Positions 11,496-20,769 of a stretch of DNA of 64,000 bases are shown in pieces. Position 1 is the stretch's first letter. Each line of letters begins with the position of its first letter. The notes beneath the pieces were generated by a model. It made no database searches and was not told the DNA's origin. It saw only the letters and a list, made by a program, of their open reading frames with translations. This stretch comes from Lasioglossum baleicum (Eukaryota > Arthropoda > Insecta > Hymenoptera > Halictidae), in NCBI RefSeq assembly GCF_051020765.1, contig NC_134947.1, positions 248,001-312,000 on the forward strand, written 5' to 3'. A program made the translations under genes and the position numbers.

Positions 11496-11859
11496 TATAC
11501 AGGGTGTCCCAAAATTCGTGAAAATCCCGAAAGGGGGTGGTTCCTGAAACCATTTCAAGCGACATTTTCCTTTGCAAAAATGTTATCCGCGGCTTTGTTT
11601 AGGAGTTATTAACGAAAAACACGGACCAATCAGAGCGCGACCTAGACGCGAGTTGCCACAGTCGGCCAATAGACAGTTTGCGCGCCGGGCCGATTGTGGC
11701 AACTCGCGTCTAGATCGCGCTCTGATTGGTCCGTGTTTTTCGTTAATAACTCCTAAACAAAGCCGCGGATAACATTTTTGCAAAGGAAAATGTCGCTTGA
11801 AATGGTCTCAGGAATCATCCCCTTTCGGGATTTTCACGAATTTTGGGACACCCTGTATA
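11496..11859. mobile_element. Foldback MITE, ACAGGGTGTCCC family, copy A
   Basis: The ends read TATACAGGGTGTCCC...GGGACACCCTGTATA, with TA at each side consistent with a TA target duplication. The two arms (about 160 bp each) are near-perfect inverted copies around a short centre at about 11675. It has no coding capacity; the mirror-image frames across it are artefacts of the palindrome. It lies in the 3' UTR of the LINE, so it is younger than that LINE. Confidence 0.8.
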
Positions 11860-12181
11860 TCCCGCAACCCGATACATAGAGGTTAAGAAATTAAAATTCC
11901 GTCTTTTTCCTGTTATCTTTTTTTTTACGGAAGAATTAGAATGCGCAAAAAAAAGAATCCAGAATTATGGATAATGCTAAAAAATAGTTATAGTTATGTA
12001 TAAGACCAGCCTTTAAGACATAGAATAAGTTAAAGTGGTTGTGAGCGTTAAATTATATTGACCATTCAACTCGTTTATATATTTTTTTTGTCTCCGATAA
12101 GTGTTGTAGTATATTCTCTACATGTAACAATGTGCAATCTTGTTTATCATTGTTTCCTGAATAAAGCTTTTAAAAAAAAAA

Positions 12182-12817
12182 TTAGGCGTTCGACTGTTGA
12201 TCTGCTTATACTAGGTTCGCTCCCGGCATACGTATACATTTTTTTTTTTACTTGATTAATTCTTTTTTTTATGTCTAACTATATAATAATCAATGGTATG
12301 TTTGTAGATTTCTTTTAGAAGCAATATCTAAATATTAAAAAAATATTTTAAGGGAAAATTCGCAAAAAAAATTTTGGAGCAATTATTAACATCATCAATT
12401 TTTAGTTACACATCTTAATTCTGGTAGTGTTAAATATTTTCTGCAGTAAATATGTACGTGTCTTCGAGTTTTTCGAAGCACTCGTTTTTGGTATCTCGTC
12501 TTTCATGCAGAACAGCAGTTATTGTGTATGAACCACCGTCGTGTAAAAAGCGAACGGACAAAGTGTCCGTGTTTTATTATCTTGTTCCTTTAGCCCGTCC
12601 GTTTACCTTCACCTTTACCTTTACCTGTACGTTTATGTTCACCTTTTCTTTTCTCCACTCGCTTTTTGACTTTATTGATCATCACTACCAGGTAGCGGAT
12701 TACTAGGGTTGTCGTTACCTGTTAATCGTTTATCGGTCGCGGGTGTAGTTGAGGGCAATGGTACGGTCTTAAAACTGTACTTTCCCCCTCCAGACCCGTG
12801 TAGGGGAAAAGAATACC
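12182..12817 (+). repeat. Left TIR, inner part, beginning with the LINE target duplication
   Basis: The first 15 bases (TTAGGCGTTCGACTG) are the second copy of the LINE target duplication; the TIR then continues to GGGGAAAAGAATACC at 12817. It contains a run of ACCTTTACC-like motifs and mirrors 15935-16567. The apparent 84-codon frames at 12452-12706 and 16046-16300 are the same TIR sequence read in mirror image and are not genes. Confidence 0.85.
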
Positions 12818-12839
12818 ACTTGTTATATGCTTGTCCTTC

Positions 12840-13371
12840 TTTTTGTTATATGTTCTTCCTTTTTTGCGTGCCCTGTAATAGAATATAGAATTATTTGTCT
12901 TTTCTGACGATAAATACATACATATGAATCATTAATTTTAAAAATACTTATCGTCAGTATTGTTGACGTCAGAACTATTTGTTCTCCCTTTTTTGCGCGT
13001 GCCCTGTAATAGAATATAGAATTATTTGTCTTTTCTGACGATAAATACATACATATGAATCATTAATTTTAAAAATACTTATCGTCAGTATTGTTGACGT
13101 CAGAACTATTTGTTCTCCCTTTTTTGCGCGTGCCCTGTAATAGAATATAGAATTATTTGTCTTTTCTGACGATAAATACATACATATGAATCATTAATTT
13201 TAAAAATACTTATCGTCAGTATTGTTGACGTCAGAACTATTTGTTCTCCCTTTTTTGCGCGTGCCCTGTAATAGAATATAGAATTATTTGTCTTTTCTGA
13301 CGATAAATACATACATATGAATCATTAATTTTAAAAATACTTATCGTCAAAATTGTTGACCGATGGAAATA
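12840..13371. repeat. 131-bp tandem repeat, about four copies
   Basis: The landmark AGAACTATTTGTTCTCCC recurs at 12971, 13102 and 13233, exactly 131 bases apart, with a more diverged first copy upstream. Every unit contains CTGACGATAA and, about 35 bases later, TTATCGTCAG, a 10-bp inverted repeat able to form a hairpin. The array fills the gap between the left TIR and the transposase stop codon, and nothing like it lies beside the right TIR. Confidence 0.85.
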
Positions 13372-13393
13372 AATATCTCATCATGTGATGTCC

Positions 13394-15811
13394 TTAGTCT
13401 TCGTCACTGTCCTCATTAATGACCGGTGTCACTTCTTCTTGATTGAATATCTTGCTCAATATTTCAGCAGGTCTTATAATTTTTGAGAGGTATCGAGCAT
13501 GAGAAAGGTAATAGATAATTGCTGCTACATGCGAGCAACAACCGACGGTACGATTGCCATTCGCACAGTCACAACAATATCGTTTAATCCCTGAACATCC
13601 GCTTGTGTTAGGTGCATATTGAATGTAACATCGATAGGTTCTACTATTGATATGGCGAGATTGTACTTGGAATTTAACTATGCTATTGTCTTCTATGAGA
13701 GAACGTATATTAATATTATCATCTGCATCCATTATTTCTGCTAAATATGAAATTGCCTGAGATAACTGATATGTTCCTGTAAATAGAATTTTCAAATCGT
13801 TTTCCGTCAACCGTGGAAAATCGCGTAATTCGGAAGATACTATAGATTTAAAAGGACGTGTACGTCTGTTCCAATGACCTGTTTCGACTTCTGCTGCTAG
13901 CGTATTCTGCACGTGTGCTTGAGTTGACATTCTATCAATTATTTCCGCGGATAAGGCTACGTCGGAATTTAAACGTTTACCAAACTTGTTATGCAAAAAG
14001 CAGGCAATTCTTACATATGACCTAACTTTGGGGAGAAGCTTGTTATCTAACTTGTGGCTAAGAAGCTGATTTTTCTGTCCTATAATGCCGTGAACTGCCT
14101 CAATTACCCAACGAACTTTAGTTACTTTGCGGGAAGCATTAGATTCTTCCGTAGTCAGTTGACTACGGTTGCCCTTTAATGCTGGCATGAGAACTTCGAA
14201 ACCGAGTTCTTGCAGGTAAGATTGGACATCTCGAAAACCTCTATCTACAATACATATATCTTTCGGTCTCATAAGAGATTGCAAACCATTTGGATCTTGA
14301 AGAACGATCCGCATTATTTCCGCATCATTCTGGTTTGCGTAAAAAGGTCCTAACACGTCGACAATATAACCAGTTGTTGTGCACACTGTAAAAGGTTTGC
14401 ACAGTGGCACCTTTTTCTGACCCGAGTATGACTTTCTCTGATACGCGTTGTTTGAGCTTTTCTCATGCCGGATATATGTACCGTCGAAGATCAGTGCTAA
14501 CTGACCTTGAATATTATATAACTGTTTCGCGATGAGAGATGTCTCGTTTTCAATTAAGTGCTCGCGAGAAAAAGCTTTAACACCGAAATGATAAGGTAAA
14601 ATATCTTTTTCGAAAGAGTTTAGAACAGAATTACAAAAATCAGATACTTGCTGCTCTCGCTCTAATCCGAGAACTGCAGCTATTAAATTATTAGAATTCC
14701 CCGTACGGAATTTGAATAAAAACACAACAATAGCTTGAGTAACATCTCGTTGCTGTGAACTTCGCATGGACGTCATCATTTGTCGAAGTTCTATTAGATT
14801 TTCCCAAGTTAATCCCGTAAATACTTTAAGGCGTTCTTCCGACAATGTAAAATCACCCACTTTATCTTTAATGCTAGAATCGTTATTAATCGCAAGATAT
14901 TCGAAATAATTTTTAACTTCCTCGGAATCAATTATACTAGTATTTGAATAAATACGTAAACTCTCGATAACATCTTCGTAAAAAAGGTTACCTAATATTA
15001 AGTGATCGCGGCAGCACCGATTTCCTTTCGGAACATATATCCTTCGCATGACAAACGCCTGTTTTCTCGCTTCAGGGGGGACAATATGAATATCAGTTGT
15101 TGATCTACATATGAAACAATACCCGTGAGTTGAAACAACTCTTGAAAATGGCAATTCAATATATGAAAGATTTGGATCTACGGGAATACTCAAATTCAAT
15201 GCAAATGATGAATCCTCAACCGACAAAGACGATGGATCATAAGATGAAGAATTTCGGATTGAAGATATATTTCCTAAGCTTGACGATGACATATCAGGTG
15301 ATGCTGTTATGTCAATGGCAGACGCTTCACTTAATGATGCTCCGCCTGAAGATCTTTCCACTGACAATAAAGGAGTAACAAATGACGATTCATTAGAGCA
15401 CAATTCTAAAATGGGTGTTGTCCTATGAGGAGTTTCGGTAGATGAAGTACCAGCCGTAGGTGTTACCGTTAGAGATGGGCCGATGGGAGATATTTCAACC
15501 GAAGCTATAGACGAAAGAGATACCGCGGTGGATGAAGTTCCAGCTATGGGAAATATACTCGAGGAAGTCTCAACAGTGGTTTCTTGAAATTCATGAGGTG
15601 TATTCTTTCTATATGTAAAAAGGCGGCACCTATTGCAGAGAATATCACCAACAATCACCTCTTTATGTAAAATTCTAGACCACCTTATTGATTCTATAAC
15701 TGTATTTATCTGTTTTTTTGTACCGCGCAATTTCCGAACTAGAATGTTACATTTAATACACCTAACATGCGAGGTTTTGGTATCAACGACTTCTATCCTT
15801 TCACTTTCCAT
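13394..15811 (-). CDS. ISL2EU-like transposase with SWIM zinc finger
   Basis: An uninterrupted frame of 805 codons. The N-terminus has paired Cys motifs (C18-x2-C21 and CNRC near residue 58), probably a zinc-binding DNA-recognition domain, followed by a Ser/Thr-rich linker. The catalytic domain is DDE_Tnp_4-like: D443 in FDGTYI, D523 in IVDRGFRD and E571 in RWVIEAVHG, with YQRKSYSGQKK and TTGYIVDVLGPF, blocks I associate with ISL2EU/IS4EU transposases. The C-terminus carries CCDC (746-749) and CCSH (758-761), fitting the CxC...CxH pattern of a SWIM finger. The transposase would act in the nucleus on its own TIRs. The start at 15811 is the first ATG. It is the only long gene here with no break, so it may still be functional. 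Confidence 0.85.
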   Translation of the reverse strand: MESERIEVVDTKTSHVRCIKCNILVRKLRGTKKQINTVIESIRWSRILHKEVIVGDILCNRCRLFTYRKNTPHEFQETTVETSSSIFPIAGTSSTAVSLSSIASVEISPIGPSLTVTPTAGTSSTETPHRTTPILELCSNESSFVTPLLSVERSSGGASLSEASAIDITASPDMSSSSLGNISSIRNSSSYDPSSLSVEDSSFALNLSIPVDPNLSYIELPFSRVVSTHGYCFICRSTTDIHIVPPEARKQAFVMRRIYVPKGNRCCRDHLILGNLFYEDVIESLRIYSNTSIIDSEEVKNYFEYLAINNDSSIKDKVGDFTLSEERLKVFTGLTWENLIELRQMMTSMRSSQQRDVTQAIVVFLFKFRTGNSNNLIAAVLGLEREQQVSDFCNSVLNSFEKDILPYHFGVKAFSREHLIENETSLIAKQLYNIQGQLALIFDGTYIRHEKSSNNAYQRKSYSGQKKVPLCKPFTVCTTTGYIVDVLGPFYANQNDAEIMRIVLQDPNGLQSLMRPKDICIVDRGFRDVQSYLQELGFEVLMPALKGNRSQLTTEESNASRKVTKVRWVIEAVHGIIGQKNQLLSHKLDNKLLPKVRSYVRIACFLHNKFGKRLNSDVALSAEIIDRMSTQAHVQNTLAAEVETGHWNRRTRPFKSIVSSELRDFPRLTENDLKILFTGTYQLSQAISYLAEIMDADDNINIRSLIEDNSIVKFQVQSRHINSRTYRCYIQYAPNTSGCSGIKRYCCDCANGNRTVGCCSHVAAIIYYLSHARYLSKIIRPAEILSKIFNQEEVTPVINEDSDED

Positions 15812-15934
15812 GCTGATAACACTCAGAAAACAACTAAAGAACTCTGAAATAATTCACTGACTACGATCTTCACCGTTTGGAGCTCGGTCCAAGACTGACC
15901 AGAATTGCTTGGAGTAACAATTTTCACATTTCGG

Positions 15935-17230
15935 GGTATTCTTTTCCCCTACACGGGTCTGGAGGGGGAAAGTACAGTTTTAAGACCGTACCATTGCCCT
16001 CAACTACACCCGCGACCGATAAACGATTAACAGGTAACGACAACCCTAGTAATCCGCTACCTGGTAGTGATGATCAATAAAGTCAAAAAGCGAGTGGAGA
16101 AAAGAAAAGGTGAACATAAACGTACAGGTAAAGGTAAAGGTGAAGGTAAACGGACGGGCTAAAGGAACAAGATAATAAAACACGGACACTTTGTCCGTTC
16201 GCTTTTTACACGACGGTGGTTCATACACAATAACTGCTGTTCTGCATGAAAGACGAGATACCAAAAACGAGTGCTTCGAAAAACTCGAAGACACGTACAT
16301 ATTTACTGCAGAAAATATTTAATACTACCAGAATTAAGATGTGTAACTAAAAATTGATGATGTTAATAATTGCTCCAAAATTTTTTTTGCGAATTTTCCC
16401 TTAAAATATTTTTTTAATATTTAGATATTGCTTCTAAAAGAAATCTACAAACATACCATTGATTATTATATAGTTAGACATAAAAAAAGAATTAATCAAG
16501 TAAAAAAAAAAATGTATACGTATGCCGGGAGCGAACCTAGTATAAGCAGATCAACAGTCGAACGCCTCACGCGCTGAGCCAACCGAGCTGTTGGAAATGT
16601 GGTTAATACTTTCAGATGTAATACGCTGACATAGTAAAAATACTAATCATGCCGATTTCATTGTTTAATTTTTTTTTTTAATGTTCAAGGTTTATCAGTG
16701 CCTGATAGACTTACAGAATAAATAAAACGTAATAATTTTAAGGTTAGCTTAGTTCTTCGCGGAAAAAACGTTGAAAAAATCGGTTTTTATTTTTTTTAAC
16801 AACGGCGCACCAAACCAAAAAATCTGAAAAAATTCATGAACAATACTTATAACAATATACTGCTACTGTAAAAATATAAATGTTGTCACTCTAAAACTTC
16901 CATGTGAAATCTGCATTTTTTCGATTTTTTTGAGGTTTTTGATTTTTTACAAGCAGGATTTCCATTTTAAAAATCTGAAACCAATTGCAAAGTATGTATT
17001 TGGGTTTTTGACATGTGTCAGATTTTTTTCAGAATTTTTAAACGTCATTAACTAGGGAAAATAGGCCAAAAACTGATTTTTCGTTTTTACCCCATAACTA
17101 CCCTCCCGATCGAGATACAGGGTTGAAATTTTGCACAGTATGTTTTTTCTTGGTGCTCTATCGAATGGCACATCGTCGATAAAATTCGGCTCAAGGGCAT
17201 TTTTGACTACCTTATCCAGCTATGCCCTTT
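15935..17230 (-). repeat. Right TIR, uninterrupted
   Basis: This is the intact arm of the ISL2EU-like transposon, from GGTATTCTTTTCCCC to the terminal TATGCCCTTT. The 123 bases between this TIR and the transposase start at 15811 are the likely 5' leader of the gene, so promoter elements may lie within the TIR. Confidence 0.85.
16524..16592 (-). other. tRNA-like (SINE-type) segment inside the TIR
   Basis: On the minus strand the segment reads TTGGCTCAGCGCG (box A-like) followed about 35 bases later by GGTTCGCTCCCGG (box B-like), the internal pol III promoter pattern of tRNAs and tRNA-derived SINEs. The mirror copy in the left TIR (8311-8342 joined to 12197-12230) is split by the LINE. Whether it folds as a tRNA was not established, so it is called tRNA-like only. 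Confidence 0.55.
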
Positions 17231-17872
17231 GTGTTTCAATCGTGTACGTCTGAGCCCAGAGGGTGCTCGGTACCGAGAGAACACTAATTCCCTTCGATCG
17301 AAATCTCCTGCCACGAATCGAGCAAACCCACGCGTTCGGACGAGTTGCACACACCCACATAGTGACACTTCGACCACTGGGAACCGCCACTACCACCGCG
17401 TCGTGTGTTATTTCTACGCGGTGTTCACGACGGACGACGTCCGTCTCGGTTCGCATTTATTCCCCTCTTCGCCTTTTCAACAACAGACACCGGTATCGGG
17501 TCCCTGATCAGACGTAGACGTTACGCGCCACGTGGATCTAAGATCGTCCTAATAAATTACTCGGTTACGTCCCCGCCGGGCCCGCTTCATTCTGTCGGAC
17601 CATTTCCGACCCGGGACGTAACAATAGCATATATGGTTATAAATGTCCCCAAAAATGAATGAATAACGTCGAGCGTGTAGTTAGAAATCTATAAGAATCC
17701 AACTAGAATCTGAGAGGTCTACTTTAGATCTATTTTTCTCCGTTATTAAAGAGAAAAACATAGATCCATTTTCATAGCAAGATACATTGGTGTATGGCCT
17801 ATCAGGAAATAGTGGTCAATATTTGAAATAACGACTTTTATAATTTAGGGTTTTTTCCTGCTTCCGACCACT
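17231..17872. other. LTR-like non-coding sequence beside the transposon
   Basis: From 17231 to 17630 the sequence is GC-rich with an AATAAA-like signal (CTAATAAATTAC, about 17550) and ends GGGACGTAACA, which would suit the 3' end of a plus-strand LTR. The other end is not visible; the ISL2EU-like element may have inserted into it. From 17631 to 17872 the sequence is AT-rich with no recognisable content. Confidence 0.3.
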
Positions 17873-19500
17873 GTGCGTTGCTTCTTTAATTTTTCGAAAA
17901 GAGGTGGTCACGAATTTTAGCGGCACCGAGATTTTATAGGCGGAACGCCGGGCCACGCTCGGCCGTACGATGCGTGGTCCTCTCGGGACAAAATACGCTC
18001 ACGGCCTCGCGATTCGGTAATCGAACTCTAAGAAATTTCGAGCGCCAGACACCCGAAGGTGTCACGCGAAAGAATCTTGATCTACGACAAATTAACACGA
18101 TCTAATTCGTGAGACTGTGGCGTAGTAAACTAAGCTTGGATAGCTAACACGAATGGTACAGGGTTCTACGCCGGGAGATCACGAGACGTTCCCCACGGCG
18201 CGGCGGGAAGGTTTTCACACAAGAAAAGTACAACGTTTCGGCTATTAATTCGTTTATTACACGAGGATGTTAGACTGTCGATTCGATCAACAGCAAATAC
18301 AACAATAGCCGGCGCGTTTTCGTAAATATCGCGAGAGATGTTATTCGCACGCGCTGATTGCGGTTATAATCGATTCTCTTCGTTGAGAGTTCGGCAGCGA
18401 TACAATGTTAACCACGTGGAAGACCTTACAGGTCGCTTTCCGACCGAATTCCGATGTTCAATACGAAACTGCTAGAACTGGCCTGATTCGAACTAAATTC
18501 GCGAACGCGAATCGAGCACGCGACGGCGTTACACCGTGGAACGAGTGTAGGATATTTAGAAATCACGACAGCAACACTAAATAATGAATCCGCGACTTCG
18601 CGTCTCTACTGGCGTCGTACAACCGTCACAATGCGGCCACGCGGTCCCAACTATCCGACCGGATTCTAATTAGGAGGACGAAATCCTTCACAATCCGAAG
18701 GATCCGTACCCCTCGCAAATAATATAGAGGACTTCCGTTCGTCTTTCGTGCCGTTATTTCCCGCGAAGCGAATACCGAACCTTTACGACACACTACCCAA
18801 GCCAACACGAAGTCTCAATAATATATTACGAAAGCCTGATCGGCACTTACCCTTTATTGCACGGCAGCGGATGTTCGGCAGCGATATACTATGCCTCTGG
18901 TCAGCCGACGCAAAATACTTTATTCTCTAGCAATAGTTTAGAGCGACTACTTAGTTCGAAGAGTTCTAACGACGCAATGATCTTTCACGCGGTGGCCCGG
19001 GTACGCGGAAGCAGAGCGTTCTCTCTCTAACCAGTGGCCCTTTATCGGACCTTCCCTGTCGGCAACAAAACCTATCCTTCCTCTCTTTACGACCGTCCCC
19101 AAGATTTTTGTACAATCGAAGATTTATTACCTCGGCGTAATTTATCTTATAATCCCGAAACTAACAACGACGGTACTCGAAAGGTAACAGATTTGTCCCT
19201 TCGCGATTCGCTAACCATGTTTCAAAATCCGCAAATGAATCCGCGCTGATTTGGGTGTCCGCACGCAAGATTCGGTATTATTAATTCAGTTACGGGACAT
19301 ATATTTTTCCGCAAAACGAAATCTGGCAGCAAGGCAACAGGTTACATGAGGGAAACTCGCGACATAAGGTATGACAGCACACGGACTATAGGGTACCTTC
19401 CATCACCAATTGTTGAATACAGTAACACCGAAAATGTTCACATAGAATATTGAGTTTCCTGTGATACGAGTCCGCGATCGAACGCAGTGAACCCGTCACA
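17873..19500 (-). repeat. Diverged long LTR-like copy
   Basis: Large blocks match the LTR at 20770-22514 in the same orientation, for example CCGGGCCACGCTCGGCCG with CGTGGTCCTCTCGGGAC, GCGCCAGACACC, the TCTCGGGAC region, and GAAAGCCTGATCGGC. Homology is clear to about 19000 and weak afterwards; the boundary at 19500 (CCCGTCACA) is a guess from the shared CACA ending. The divergence is high for two LTRs of one element, so this may be an older pair or a second family member. Confidence 0.45.
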
Positions 19501-20747
19501 GTAAACAACACACAGCATAATACAATATCATTTTAAAAAAATATACAAAAACGGCAACAAATAAATTTCAATAAAAAAAAGTTTTGGTTGTGAAAGAGAG
19601 TAACAAGCGTGAAAGAAAGGAAAGGAACAGAGTAAATGCAAACGAAGAGAAGAAAAGATAATTCTAAGAGTTTACTGTTATCAATAAGCAAAAAAAAAAT
19701 TTTTGGGCAAATAATACAATTGAATCTGTAGTGACGAACGTTGAAGAAGAATTCATTAACGGTGAAGTGAAACTAAACAATAAAAACCATTTAATAACTG
19801 AGGCAAATTACGAAAAGTATCCAGGAAGACAAAACTCACGTGGAATCGACAAACAAAATTCTACAAAAAAAATAAATAAAACAAACACTCAAGGAAATTA
19901 ACTATTAACGATTGACTAGAAAAATAAATAGGTGACAGGTGTTATCAATTTAAATTAGGACAGAACATTAAGACAGAATATAGGAAAGAGCAGAAAAATC
20001 AGATACGACAACCAAAACAGAACAAAGTAGAAACATGGCATCAAAACATTATTTTAGAAACAATTCATAAATATCAAAAATATCATCAATATCCTAAACA
20101 AAAAAAATATAATATTGGCAACAATTCAATAAATAAATAAACACCGGCAACAATTTCAAAAGAAATATGCAACAAATGTAATACTGTATCCAAATTTTAA
20201 GAGAGCCACTCGAAATTACTATTATAGAAAAATATCAGATGGGATAATTCAATATTATTTATTACTTTGATCAAGGAAATCTCATCGGAAACACCGTTCG
20301 GAAAGACAATTCAATCGATGTCGTCAGAGATATGCCGTAGTGGCTCGTGGAAAAAAAAATCGTTCAATAACAGATCATCGACAGCAATAATATTTCTTCC
20401 GAATCACTGATCGGAAAGACCATTCAACCAGTGTCGTCGGAAATATTATACAATTTACTGTAATCAATGGAAATGGTCATTTCATAATATAAGACAATAA
20501 CAAAACCTGCTTCGTTGGCTCGTTGTAGGTCGCGAGACCGGTTCCCGTCGCAAACAAGTTTTTCGGAACGTGTTCGCCGTCGCGGCTACGATCGCGCTTG
20601 CAGCTCGTTCGGTCGAAAGCAAGTACACTCGGAAAAGATAATTTTCGTCCGGCAGCAAATGAAAGAAATTCTCTTGTGTGAGCCTCGCGTCTCTGGCGTA
20701 TCTCTGATGTGAAAAGCCCTTTCACAGGTCACCTTTACGGCGAGATG
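19501..20747. other. Non-coding interior between long LTR-like copies
   Basis: Strongly A-rich on the plus strand, with repeated phrases such as GGCAACAAATAAAT and GGCAACAATT, and a short diverged direct repeat near 20285-20450 (ATCGGAAAGAC-type phrases about 120 bases apart). No reading frame of a retroelement protein is present. It would be the interior of a large non-autonomous LTR element on the minus strand. Confidence 0.4.
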
Positions 20748-20765
20748 GTCCCTGTTCGGGCGCCA
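20748..20765 (-). other. Primer-binding site, tRNA-Lys type
   Basis: On the minus strand the site reads TGGCGCCCGAACAGGGAC, the classical 18-base primer site for tRNA-Lys. Its position four bases from the CA end of the adjacent LTR fixes the element's orientation as minus. Confidence 0.8.
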
Positions 20766-20769
20766 AATT

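Larger units (their letters stand above)
8343..12181 (+). mobile_element. Jockey-type LINE, 5'-truncated, with target duplication
   Basis: The insertion is bounded by a perfect 15-bp duplication, TTAGGCGTTCGACTG, at 8328-8342 and 12182-12196. The 3' end carries AATAAA at about 12160 and then an A-tail. The 5' end is truncated within the endonuclease domain, typical of target-primed reverse transcription. The 3' UTR (11290-12181) holds a foldback MITE at 11496-11859. Its target is the tRNA-like part of the surrounding TIR. Confidence 0.85.
7668..17230 (-). mobile_element. ISL2EU-like (IS4EU) DNA transposon with 1.3-kb TIRs
   Basis: The ends are inverted copies starting AAAGGGCATAGCTGGATAAG. 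Counted by coordinates, the left TIR (7668-8342 plus 12197-12817) and the right TIR (15935-17230) are both 1,296 bp, with only about half a dozen mismatches seen by eye. Between them lie a 131-bp tandem repeat and one intact minus-strand transposase gene. A LINE of about 3.8 kb interrupts the left TIR; without it the element is about 5.7 kb. High TIR identity and an open transposase suggest a recent insertion that then received the LINE. The superfamily call rests on the transposase motifs. A clear target duplication at the outer ends was not identified. Confidence 0.75.

Noticed and set aside
11572..11783. Mirror-image 66-codon frames in the MITE at 11496, with related frames in copies B and C
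   Set aside because: They arise from the palindrome and are shared only because the MITE is shared.
12840..13371. CRISPR-like array
   Set aside because: The 131-bp units are directly contiguous with no unique spacers, and the context is a eukaryotic transposon.
12452..16300. Identical 84-codon frames at 12452-12706 (+) and 16046-16300 (-)
   Set aside because: They are the same TIR sequence in mirror orientation, Thr/Phe-rich and without a recognisable domain.
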